From contig NZ_JAGEMN010000001.1 of NCBI RefSeq assembly GCF_017921835.1, forward strand, positions 489,874 to 553,873: a DNA stretch of 64,000 nt, given 5' to 3'. This stretch comes from Sporosarcina sp. 6E9. Its GTDB lineage: Bacteria > Bacillota > Bacilli > Bacillales_A > Planococcaceae. The position numbers were made by a program, and so were the translations under genes. The number at the start of each line of letters is the position of its first letter. Within the stretch, counting starts at the first letter, position 1. Positions 34,949 to 42,225 of this stretch are shown here, one piece after another. A model generated the notes under the pieces. The model was not told where the DNA came from. It worked only from the letters and a program-made list of their open reading frames with translations, and did no database searches.

Positions 34949-35218
34949 GTGGTTAAAATTCAATGGACAGAAATAAGTTCAATCTTAATTATGCTTCTAC
35001 TTTTAGGTTGGACTTTTAGTTTGATGCGTGAAAATAGTCGTTTAAAAGAGGAAAATACGAGGCTTATGAAAAAGACTGGTGAATATAAAGATATGAAAGC
35101 TGACGCGAAGGAGATGTTGAAAATCACTCCAGAAATAAAGACTATTAAATCATTGAGAGAAAAGTATGGTTTATCAATAATAGATGCAAAAGAAATCGTT
35201 GATTCAGTAAAAGAATAA
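34949..35218 (+). CDS. membrane-anchored L7/L12-C-terminal-like protein (array gene E)
   Basis: 89 residues: one N-terminal helix (SSILIMLLLLGWTFSLM), a short charged coiled-coil stretch (ENSRLKEENTRLMKK) and a C-terminal segment ITPEIKTIKSLREKYGLSII then DAKEIVD, which strongly resembles the C-terminal helix-turn-helix of ribosomal protein L7/L12. That domain normally recruits translation GTPases; here it would be tethered to the membrane. The start is uncertain: GTG 34949 is close to AAAAGGA, and an ATT nine bases later has better spacing. Repeat R5 begins 13 bases after the stop. Confidence 0.62.
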   Translation: MVKIQWTEISSILIMLLLLGWTFSLMRENSRLKEENTRLMKKTGEYKDMKADAKEMLKITPEIKTIKSLREKYGLSIIDAKEIVDSVKE

Positions 35219-35230
35219 TAGAATTCACCA

Positions 35231-35263
35231 ATCGGGCGCGATTGTTTAACAATCCTCATCATT
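35231..35263 (+). repeat. CGGGTGC repeat R5 (CGGGCGC variant)
   Basis: ATCGGGCGCGATTG-TTTAA-CAATCCTCATC; GATTG and CAATC form a perfect short stem. Last repeat of the array. Confidence 0.6.
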
Positions 35264-35292
35264 AAAAGAGGCCACTAGAAGAAGATTATCGT

Positions 35293-35322
35293 AAAAAAGG
35301 ACCTGTTTTTGGGTCCTTTTTT
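35293..35322. terminator. rho-independent terminator
   Basis: AAAAAAGGACC-TGTTTTT-GGGTCCTTTTTT; closes the small-gene array. Confidence 0.9.
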
Positions 35323-35399
35323 CTTTATTAGTCTTATCAGCAATATTATTTAACAGGGCCTCATTTATTAATTGAAATTTTATTATCGCCTCTTTTTTA

Positions 35400-35451
35400 T
35401 ACAGGCAGAAGGTCCCGACTTGCAAGCAAAATCTTTTAAGTGCAAGCAAAC
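35400..35451. repeat. dispersed repeat with two TGCAAGCAAA units (copy 1)
   Basis: 52 bases that match 44624-44675 at 46 positions. It contains TGCAAGCAAA at 35421 and 35441 and CCCGACTTGCAAG before the first. It lies in a 316-base gene-free gap (35219-35534) with R5, a terminator and the gntR terminator. Confidence 0.8.
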
Positions 35452-35475
35452 TTAGAACAACCTATCAAGAATCAT

Positions 35476-35501
35476 AAAAAGCCGCCTAATGCTAGGCGAC
35501 T
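35476..35501 (-). terminator. rho-independent terminator of the GntR gene
   Basis: On the minus strand GTCGCCTA-GCAT-TAGGCGGC followed by TTTTT. Confidence 0.85.
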
Positions 35502-35534
35502 TAGAGTGAAGGTTCAATATCTCGTTTTCATAGA

Positions 35535-36197
35535 TCATTCTGCATTTAACATACGAAACTTTTCAATCGCGCGTAACCAGTTTTTGCGCATTAGGGTTGA
35601 AACACTTTCTACGTCTTTATCTCGCATTAATTTAATAATATCATTATGTTCATCGATTGAACTTCTAGTTAAAACAATCGAATTATGGAAAAATAATCTT
35701 CGAACATGGGCTTGTAGGGAGTCGACTATTGAAAAAATATATGGATTGTCTGCTGCATCTACAATGATTTGATGGAACTCTTCATCGATTTTCAACGCTT
35801 TAAAGTAATCCTCGGAATCAATCACTTTTGCAAAACGACTATTTGTATCTTCAAGTAGAGTTAACTGTTCTTCGGTCAGATTAGGGATCGCAAGTTCCGC
35901 AGATAATGCTTGCAGTGCAGCAAGAGGGGGGAGAAGATCCGTAATCGATTCTTTCTCAACCGCCGTTACTTGCGTCGCTTTCCCTGGAAACATTTCTACA
36001 AATCCTTGCGTTTCTAAAATTTGCAGTGACTCACGGACAGGCGTCCTGCTGATACCTAACGCCTTCGCAAGTTCAGTATCATAAAGCTTTTCACCAGGAT
36101 GTAATGTCCCGTCAATAATCCACTGTTGAATTTGGTTAAAAGCAGTTTCTTTCGCTGTCTTTCGTTTCGGTTTTGAGTAATCAGAAGGTATCGGCAT
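35535..36197 (-). CDS. GntR-family transcriptional regulator (FadR/FCD subfamily)
   Basis: 220 residues. The winged HTH covers about 15-80 (AFNQIQQWIIDGTLHPGEKL, then ELAKALGISRTPVRESLQIL), followed by an all-helical FCD ligand domain with DEEFHQIIVDAADN and the metal-type His residues HVRRLFFH and DEHNDII. FCD regulators respond to carboxylic acids. No catabolic operon is adjacent, so the target is not evident. ATG start with GGATGGTG upstream; own terminator. Confidence 0.88.
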   Translation of the reverse strand: MPIPSDYSKPKRKTAKETAFNQIQQWIIDGTLHPGEKLYDTELAKALGISRTPVRESLQILETQGFVEMFPGKATQVTAVEKESITDLLPPLAALQALSAELAIPNLTEEQLTLLEDTNSRFAKVIDSEDYFKALKIDEEFHQIIVDAADNPYIFSIVDSLQAHVRRLFFHNSIVLTRSSIDEHNDIIKLMRDKDVESVSTLMRKNWLRAIEKFRMLNAE

Positions 36198-36257
36198 TTT
36201 TTAGCACCATCCAGTTCATACATTTCTTATAGTATACATGTTAAATAGTCGAACTAT

Positions 36258-36920
36258 CTACCTATTTGAGATGAATCCTTTTTCATCCATCAAAAGCGAA
36301 CGTCCATTAACAAGCTCAATCTTTAGTGGATAGACTTCACTAAACTTATCGGAGAAGTACCATCTCCTCTTCGGTGGAACGAGAATGATTAAGGTATCAT
36401 CTTCGCCTAGAAAGTTTAGTGAGTCCGGTTCAATCGGAACATTGTTGCGACTTGTCACGCCGGCTTCTTTTAGTTTCATCGCTACATCGGATACAAACGA
36501 AGTCGTTATGCTCATCTCGCTAATATTCATTAAGGAATTGGACGTAAAATGACCAACACCGACTTTCGATCTTCTACCTATAAATTCAACAACATTTCCA
36601 GCTGGATCGTCAAAGTACACTGCGTCAGCGTCGAATCTTTTATAATAGATTTCATCATTACCGTCCTCGTGGTTCAACTCTACCCGTGCTTGTAGCCATT
36701 TTTTGGCTTCAGCCATATGAGTGCCGGGAATATTGAAGGCAAAATGATAGGAGGCGGGAAGGTGGCTCGCCTTAAAAGTTAATGTAGAACTTCCAATCTG
36801 TAATGTAAAGCGCTCAATGCCGTCTTCAATTAAATGCATTTCTAAAATGTTTTGATAGAAACTTTTCAACTCGCTCAATCGATTCGTATACAAAGTCACG
36901 GCTTTAAAGATAGAAATCAC
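36258..36920 (-). CDS. VOC-superfamily (glyoxalase-like) protein
   Basis: 220 residues. The first half is a VOC module (FKAVTLYTNRLSELKSFYQN, ending VYFDDPAGNVVEFIGR near 105-120, typical of dioxygenase/glyoxalase proteins). The second half is more diverged. The metal His of the first strand is replaced, so binding rather than catalysis is possible. The start is GTG overlapping the VanZ gene stop (GTGA); AAGAGG abuts it, so the true start might be a few codons further in. Co-transcribed with the VanZ gene. Confidence 0.72.
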   Translation of the reverse strand: MISIFKAVTLYTNRLSELKSFYQNILEMHLIEDGIERFTLQIGSSTLTFKASHLPASYHFAFNIPGTHMAEAKKWLQARVELNHEDGNDEIYYKRFDADAVYFDDPAGNVVEFIGRRSKVGVGHFTSNSLMNISEMSITTSFVSDVAMKLKEAGVTSRNNVPIEPDSLNFLGEDDTLIILVPPKRRWYFSDKFSEVYPLKIELVNGRSLLMDEKGFISNR

Positions 36921-37498
36921 CTCTTAAATTTTTGTGTTAGTTGTGGATATTTTTTATTCCAAAAATAATAAAACCCGTATCCTAACATGCCCCCCAAAGT
37001 ATTCAACCATAAATCATCGATATCACTACTTCGGACTTGTGAAAGTTGAGTGACTTCGATAAACAGAGAGGTCGCCAGCCCAATTAAGGCCACTTTCCAA
37101 AAACGGTTGAACTTGCCCCATAATAATGGGACAAGAAATCCAATTGGCATGAAAATGCAGATGTTACCCAAAAAGTTAATGATAAACGGTTGCCAATAAT
37201 TCAGTTCAGTAATGGCATAGTAGTTATCCCGAAAAACTCGAAAGGGGACAAGATTAATATTAGAAAATGAGCGAGTCACAACAGGTCCAGTGTAAAAACG
37301 CGTCATGATCGTTTGAGAAAACAAAGCAATCAGGAACAAACAGAAAATAACAACGCCCACTTCATGAAAGAAATTTGGCCTTTCAAACTTGCGGATTTTA
37401 TGATAGATAAAGCGGAAAAAAATGATAATGGGCAATGCTACCATCATAAATGGTAGCATTGCCTGAATATATCCCAAAATTGCAGTCAAAAGGATCAC
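36917..37498 (-). CDS. VanZ-family membrane protein
   Basis: About 193 residues and five predicted membrane helices. NLVPFRVFRD near 85, NFLGNICIFMPIGFLVPLLW near 110-129 and SLFIEVTQ near 150 are VanZ signatures, followed by RSSDIDDLWLNTLGGMLGYG. VanZ proteins give low-level teicoplanin resistance in enterococci; the general function is unknown. GTG 37498 overlaps the AGGTG ribosome site, so TTG 37489 is an equally likely start. It heads a two-gene unit with the VOC protein. Confidence 0.88.
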   Translation of the reverse strand: MILLTAILGYIQAMLPFMMVALPIIIFFRFIYHKIRKFERPNFFHEVGVVIFCLFLIALFSQTIMTRFYTGPVVTRSFSNINLVPFRVFRDNYYAITELNYWQPFIINFLGNICIFMPIGFLVPLLWGKFNRFWKVALIGLATSLFIEVTQLSQVRSSDIDDLWLNTLGGMLGYGFYYFWNKKYPQLTQKFKR

Positions 37499-37519
37499 CT
37501 AGTTCTAATTTAGTCATGG

Positions 37520-38620
37520 TTATCTGCTTGCTTTAAAATTATATAGCGGCTTAATCACCTCTAATACTTCAACTGTATCTCCAATATGCTTCAAGATATC
37601 ATCCATCTTTTTGTAGGCGAAAGGGGACTCGTCGACAGTTGACTTGGTAACGGAGGTGCTCCAGACATCTTTCATCGTGTCTTCAAATTCTGCTAAGTTC
37701 ACTTCGCGTCTAGCTTGAGAACGGCTCATAATTCTTCCAGCGCCGTGCGGACCTGAATAATTCCAATCAGGGTTTCCTTTCCCACGACAAATGAGCGACC
37801 CATCCCGCATGTTCATCGGGATAATGACAACTTCGCCATCCCCGGCTGAAATAGCACCTTTTCGTAGAATCATATTCTCAATGTCGACGTAGTTATGAAT
37901 CGTATCGAATTCAGATATTGTATGCCAATCCATGCCTCTCATAATGACTTCCGCCATTGTTTTTCGGTTACAGGCTGCATATTTCTGAGCGATATTCACG
38001 TCATGTAAGTAATTTTGCATGTTTTGACCTTCGAGGTACGCCATATCTCTTGATACATTCGGATCCTGATTTGTTTCAATCGCTACTTGTTGATAGTAAT
38101 CTGAAATTTGTTTCCCAGGATTACGGCTGCCAGAATGAATGACCAAGTATACGCTGTTGTCTTCACCCTCATTTATCTCGATAAAGTGATTTCCGCCACC
38201 AAGGGTTCCGATACTTCCTCGTGCTCTTCCTTCATTAATAGGCGCAATAATTTCATCATACGGAATATCTGAAGCATTGCGGTGTGCTTTTTTTCTGATG
38301 TTCATCCCACTCGGCACATTTCGCCGAATCACTTTATCGAGTTTATTGAAATCGATATCTTCCTTTTTAATATCCAATTCGATGCAAATCATTCCACAAC
38401 CAAGGTCGACACCTACAAAGTTCGGGACGATTTTGTCTTTAATGGTCATTGTTGTTCCGATTGTGCAGCCTTTTCCGGCATGCAAGTCGGGCATCATTCG
38501 AATTTTTGCGTCCTGCAGAAATTCTTGATTACATAAATCATAAACTTGTTGCTTAGCACTTTCCTCAATTTCATCTGTAAAAACAATCGCTGTATTATGT
38601 CTTCCTTTAATTTCAATCAT
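37520..38620 (-). CDS. rtcB: RNA-splicing ligase RtcB
   Basis: 366 residues. RtcB joins 2',3'-cyclic phosphate and 5'-OH RNA ends using GTP and Mn2+. Motifs: PDLHAGKGCTIG (45-55), GVDLGCGM with metal Cys at 75, GGGNHFIE near 145, HSGSRNPG near 165, and YSGPHGAGRIMSRSQA near 292-306 with the His that is guanylylated. It is the short form (about 370 rather than 400-480 residues). It lies 17 bases downstream of a GNAT gene on the same strand; no archease gene is present. Confidence 0.92.
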   Translation of the reverse strand: MIEIKGRHNTAIVFTDEIEESAKQQVYDLCNQEFLQDAKIRMMPDLHAGKGCTIGTTMTIKDKIVPNFVGVDLGCGMICIELDIKKEDIDFNKLDKVIRRNVPSGMNIRKKAHRNASDIPYDEIIAPINEGRARGSIGTLGGGNHFIEINEGEDNSVYLVIHSGSRNPGKQISDYYQQVAIETNQDPNVSRDMAYLEGQNMQNYLHDVNIAQKYAACNRKTMAEVIMRGMDWHTISEFDTIHNYVDIENMILRKGAISAGDGEVVIIPMNMRDGSLICRGKGNPDWNYSGPHGAGRIMSRSQARREVNLAEFEDTMKDVWSTSVTKSTVDESPFAYKKMDDILKHIGDTVEVLEVIKPLYNFKASR

Positions 38621-38637
38621 TGATAAACCCTCTTTCT

Positions 38638-39153
38638 TTAGATTTGTCTTTTGTATTTTAATGAAATATCTTGATCATCTACTGAAGTTCCGTATGCTAA
38701 TTCCTCGTGTTGAAAAATAAATCCACGTGCTTCATAGAAGGGGATGCCGTAATCATTTCCTTTTGCGACAGCAACCCATTGTTCAGTGGCGCCATACGAA
38801 TGTTTTTGTACTTTAGTAAAAAAGTTGAGTAATCGTGTCCCGACTCCTAACCCACGATAGTCCGGATCCATATAAAAAACATAAACTTCAGCCGCCGTAC
38901 TGTTAATCATACCACCTCCTATGACACCAATAACGTTGCCATCCTTCTCAGCAAGGAAATATCCACTCCATTTATCGCTTATTAACATGATTTCACTCTT
39001 AATCCTTTGTTCATTGTAATATTGGTCAACTAAGTTTTGAATATAACTTTTTGAATAAAGTTGGTTGTACGTAAACCATTGACTCTTGACTAATACCGAA
39101 ACTACAGCATTTGTATCATAGTGTGTTGCTTGTCTAATGACCAGATTATCCAT
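38638..39153 (-). CDS. GNAT-family N-acetyltransferase
   Basis: 171 residues with the GNAT fold: VYVFYMDPDYRGLGVGTRLL contains the acetyl-CoA pyrophosphate loop (R/Q-x-x-G-x-G/A) near residue 100, and YGIPFYEARGF near 137 is motif B. The substrate is unknown. Divergent from the yocH-like gene and first gene of a probable unit with rtcB. Confidence 0.83.
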   Translation of the reverse strand: MDNLVIRQATHYDTNAVVSVLVKSQWFTYNQLYSKSYIQNLVDQYYNEQRIKSEIMLISDKWSGYFLAEKDGNVIGVIGGGMINSTAAEVYVFYMDPDYRGLGVGTRLLNFFTKVQKHSYGATEQWVAVAKGNDYGIPFYEARGFIFQHEELAYGTSVDDQDISLKYKRQI

Positions 39154-39217
39154 GAATATTCACCGCCTCCACCCTGTAATACTTCACCAGATATTTGTAA
39201 TTAGAAAAACGACGATC

Positions 39218-39234
39218 TGTAATATGCCTGTAAT
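39218..39234 (+). promoter_or_regulatory. WalR box upstream of the yocH-like gene
   Basis: TGTAAT-ATGCC-TGTAAT fits the WalR (YycF) consensus TGTWAH-N5-TGTWAH exactly. WalRK controls cell-wall hydrolases including yocH in B. subtilis. It ends 49 bases before the TTG start. Confidence 0.75.
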
Positions 39235-39283
39235 TTGGGCCTGTTAATATGAACATAGATTAAAAAACTAGGAGATGAAGTTT

Positions 39284-40078
39284 TTGAAAAAGATTTTTAC
39301 AATGTTTGTTGTTTCTGCAGGCTTAGTGACATTTGGTGCGAGTAATAGCTCGGCATCATCCTCGACATATACGATTGAAAAAGGTGATACATTATCCGAA
39401 ATTGCTGTTTCGCATAATGTGAGCGTAAGTGACTTAACGGAATGGAATGATTTAAAGTCAACAATCATCTATCCAAACCAGAAACTTACAATTTCGGAAG
39501 GATTGATAGTATCAAAAGCATCCAAAACGAAAGAATATACGGTTGAAAAAGGGGATACGTTGTATAGAATCGGCAACATGCATAACGTTTCTGTCGCTGA
39601 TATAATGGCGAAAAATAACTTGAAATCAACCGTGATTTACCCGAAACAAAAGCTTCAAGTAGGTTCAATTGCAAACGTGTCTATAACATCTGCTGCGAAG
39701 GCTAAAACAACGGCACCTACTAAATCTACAAAAGCAAAAGCGAGCAAAAAAGTAGAAACGCCATCCCGTTCAACTTCACAAAAAGCGGTCAAAGAATTTA
39801 CGGTAACAGCAACTGCCTATACAGCTTATTGTAACGGATGTTCAGGAATAACGAAAACGGGTATTAATTTGAAACAAAATCCAGGCTTAAAAGTAATCGC
39901 CGTCGATCCATCGGTTATCAAACTGGGATCTAAAGTTCATGTAGAAGGATATGGTTATGCGGTAGCCGGAGATATTGGCGGTGCTATTAAAGGAAACAAA
40001 ATCGATGTGTTCATCCCGACGCAAAGCGAAGCGCTCAAATGGGGACGTAAACAAGTAAAAATAAAAGTGCTAGATTAA
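39284..40078 (+). CDS. yocH: secreted cell-wall hydrolase, LysM-LysM-3D (YocH-like)
   Basis: 264 residues: signal peptide (1-26, MKKIFTMFVVSAGLVTFGAS), two LysM peptidoglycan-binding domains (YTIEKGDTLSEIAVSHNVSV and YTVEKGDTLYRIGNMHNVSV), a Lys/Thr/Ser-rich linker, and a C-terminal 3D/MltA-like double-psi barrel (TATAYTAYCNGC, then AVDPSVIKLGSKVHVEGYG and AGDIGGAIKGNKIDVF, named for its three Asp). It would cleave peptidoglycan outside the cell. TTG 39284 lies 9 bases after GGAG; an ATG at 39275 touches the ribosome site. A WalR box upstream agrees with YocH. Confidence 0.88.
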   Translation: MKKIFTMFVVSAGLVTFGASNSSASSSTYTIEKGDTLSEIAVSHNVSVSDLTEWNDLKSTIIYPNQKLTISEGLIVSKASKTKEYTVEKGDTLYRIGNMHNVSVADIMAKNNLKSTVIYPKQKLQVGSIANVSITSAAKAKTTAPTKSTKAKASKKVETPSRSTSQKAVKEFTVTATAYTAYCNGCSGITKTGINLKQNPGLKVIAVDPSVIKLGSKVHVEGYGYAVAGDIGGAIKGNKIDVFIPTQSEALKWGRKQVKIKVLD

Positions 40079-40088
40079 TAAATAGTAA

Positions 40089-40124
40089 GAGCTTGTTAAC
40101 CGATATGGTTAACAAGCTTTTTTT
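40089..40124 (+). terminator. rho-independent terminator
   Basis: AGCTTGTTAACC-GATAT-GGTTAACAAGCTTTTTTT. Confidence 0.93.
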
Positions 40125-40206
40125 AGATTATAAGATAAAACCCAACAGTTTGCATCGGAACTTTATTTCAATTGCGAATATAATTAATTATATTTTCATA
40201 GAATAG

Positions 40207-40246
40207 TTGTTTTTATTATTGTAATATTGTTTTTATTATTGTAATA
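40207..40246 (+). repeat. exact 20-bp tandem duplication
   Basis: Two adjacent identical copies of TTGTTTTTATTATTGTAATA in the promoter region of the DUF4825 gene. Confidence 0.9.
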
Positions 40247-40337
40247 ACATATCGTGTAAAAAGAGGTTTTGATTTTTGTAATGAAAATGATATGCTTGTA
40301 ACAATTGAAACAAACTTGTTGGAAAAGTGGTGGGGAA

Positions 40338-40883
40338 ATGGATAAACGTAGACTTATGTTAATCCTAGTAGTACTATTTGTGGTTCCGTTATTTATTTGG
40401 ATTCAATTTTTTGAGGTGCCAAACAAGGTTAAAATTGGTGAAGAAAAAATACAGCAGGATCCATTAACACATGAATTTGAAAAAGTAACATCATATGCAG
40501 ATCCATATATGGGGGATGCATCGAATATGGTCGGGCTATTTAGTGCCTTGCCGTTAAATAATTATAGAGGCCCATTGGAAATGAATCCGGAAAACTTTTC
40601 GCTTATCGTCGATTATAATTTGGATGCAGATGTGTCTACAGAAACAATGAAGCAGGCGGTAATATATAACACAACTGCTGCCTTTACGCTTATTGGAAAC
40701 TTACAAGAGATTAAATTACTAATAGATGATGAATCATATACTGTGACACGTGAAAACGTTGAAAAGTGGTTTGGCACGACATTAGTAGATTTTAAAGACC
40801 CGAAGATATTTAAGGAAAAGATTCAACAAAAATTGACCGATGATATTGATAAATGGGTATCGGCTTATACGGAGGGGGAATAA
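40338..40883 (+). CDS. DUF4825 domain protein, membrane-anchored
   Basis: 181 residues: one N-terminal helix (about 6-24) as anchor or uncleaved signal, then an extracytoplasmic DUF4825 domain starting near YMGDASNMVGLFSALPLN. Function unknown; the domain also occurs in anti-sigma-like and lipoprotein contexts. GGTGGGGAA supports ATG 40338. The stop is immediately followed by the TTG of the next gene, so the two are translationally coupled. Confidence 0.75.
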   Translation: MDKRRLMLILVVLFVVPLFIWIQFFEVPNKVKIGEEKIQQDPLTHEFEKVTSYADPYMGDASNMVGLFSALPLNNYRGPLEMNPENFSLIVDYNLDADVSTETMKQAVIYNTTAAFTLIGNLQEIKLLIDDESYTVTRENVEKWFGTTLVDFKDPKIFKEKIQQKLTDDIDKWVSAYTEGE

Positions 40884-41609
40884 TTGGTGGAAGTCGTTAT
40901 TGTAACAGGGGTATCGAAAGGTATTGGTCTGGAATTATCAAAGCAATTGCAAGCACTGGGTAAGAAAGTGATTGGGATTGCCAGAACTGGTAATCATGAT
41001 GCGACGAATTTTGTAACAGCTGATTTGGCAAATACAAATCTTCTTGAAGACATCTTATCCTCAATTATTGATGAAAATAGTGAGGAAGCTACATCCTTTA
41101 CACTCATTAATAATGCCGGTATTGTAGATCCAATCGGTTTGGTAGGTAATTTACATGTAGCCGAAGTTGAAAGGTCGATTGCAGTTAATTTAACCGCACC
41201 GATTGTTCTTTCAAATACGTTTATTGATAAATTACGTGATGTAAATAAGGTGAAACGAATCTTAAATATCTCATCAGGGGCCGGGCGTAATCCGTACGAA
41301 GGATGGGGTGCATACTGTACCACGAAAGCTGGACTCGATCATTTTTCACGTGTTGTGGCAATGGAGCAAGTGAAAGAAAAATATCCAGTCGAAATTGTTT
41401 CAATCGCTCCGGGAATTATTGACACGGGGATGCAGGAAACAATTCGTTCGAGTGATGAAGAATCTTTTCCACTCCTTGATCAATTTGTTACATACAAAGA
41501 ACAAGGGATGCTGAGTAGCGCAAAAGAAACAGCCGAAAAGCTTATGGCGGTTTTGGAACGGGATGATTTTAAAACAATTGGTCCGATTGCAGATGTTCGT
41601 AATTTATAA
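40884..41609 (+). CDS. yueD: short-chain dehydrogenase, benzil reductase type (YueD)
   Basis: 241 residues of Rossmann-fold SDR. TGVSKGIG (7-14) is the NADPH loop, NNAG near 78 follows, and the catalytic Ser-Tyr-Lys is in NISSGAGR and YCTTKAG. It is closest in my memory to YueD, the (S)-benzoin-forming benzil reductase, which also fits its length; the natural substrate is not known. The TTG directly after the upstream stop has GGAGG 8 bases away; a GTG one codon later is possible. Confidence 0.83.
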   Translation: MVEVVIVTGVSKGIGLELSKQLQALGKKVIGIARTGNHDATNFVTADLANTNLLEDILSSIIDENSEEATSFTLINNAGIVDPIGLVGNLHVAEVERSIAVNLTAPIVLSNTFIDKLRDVNKVKRILNISSGAGRNPYEGWGAYCTTKAGLDHFSRVVAMEQVKEKYPVEIVSIAPGIIDTGMQETIRSSDEESFPLLDQFVTYKEQGMLSSAKETAEKLMAVLERDDFKTIGPIADVRNL

Positions 41610-41654
41610 AAAGTAGGTGTCCGACTGAGTCTTCAGTGGACGCCTACTTTTTTT
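41609..41654. terminator. bidirectional terminator
   Basis: AAAAGTAGGTGTCC and GGACGCCTACTTTTTTT between convergent yueD and mnmM. Confidence 0.9.
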
Positions 41655-42225
41655 ATTGGGATAAACCCCTCATTTTTTCTATAACAATTAGAAACGGTGG
41701 ATTATTTATTCGGTTGAGTTGCTGGTATTTAATGACTTGAAAATCTGCTTGATGAAGCGATTGAACAAAGTTTAGTAAAGTATCTCGTTCGTCAGCCCCG
41801 CCCTCATGACCATCATAAACAGCTATTGAAACAATGCCCCCAACTTTCAATAGGTTAAGCAATTTATGTAACGCATCAATTGTAGAATCAGGTTTTGTAA
41901 CGATTGATAAATCTTCACCGTGTGGCAAATAACCTAAATTGAACATAGCCCCGCCAATTTCATTGTTTACGTATTGATCAACATTTTCATGACTATCTAA
42001 AATAAGAGATACGCGGCTATTTAATTCGCCTAAGCGCTTTGCTGTAGAATCTAAAGCGGCTTGTTGAATATCGAAAGCATAGACATGTCCGAGTTCACCG
42101 ACAAGTCCTGCCAAAAATTGCGTATCGTTACCATTTCCCGCTGTGGCATCGACGACAATTTCCCCCGAATTTACGGACTCCGTTAGCAATTGCTTTGCCA
42201 TCGGAAGTACGCGAAGAAGTTTCAT
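41653..42225 (-). CDS. mnmM: tRNA 5-aminomethyl-2-thiouridine methyltransferase (MnmM/YtqB)
   Basis: 190 residues, class I SAM methyltransferase. Motif I is VVDATAGNGNDTQFLA (24-39), followed by YAFDIQ (motif II) and FNLGYLPHGE near 95, typical of the YtqB group. YtqB was recently identified as MnmM, which methylates nm5s2U to mnm5s2U at the wobble position of tRNA Glu, Gln and Lys. Its ATG overlaps the stop of the radical SAM gene (ATGA), the same pairing as ytqA-ytqB in B. subtilis. Confidence 0.88.
   Translation of the reverse strand: MKLLRVLPMAKQLLTESVNSGEIVVDATAGNGNDTQFLAGLVGELGHVYAFDIQQAALDSTAKRLGELNSRVSLILDSHENVDQYVNNEIGGAMFNLGYLPHGEDLSIVTKPDSTIDALHKLLNLLKVGGIVSIAVYDGHEGGADERDTLLNFVQSLHQADFQVIKYQQLNRINNPPFLIVIEKMRGLSQ

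Noticed and set aside
35246..35449. Minus-strand open frame of 67 codons with Cys/Leu/Gln pattern
   Set aside because: It is produced by the TGCAAGCAAA repeat and the neighbouring terminator hairpin read in reverse; there is no ribosome site.
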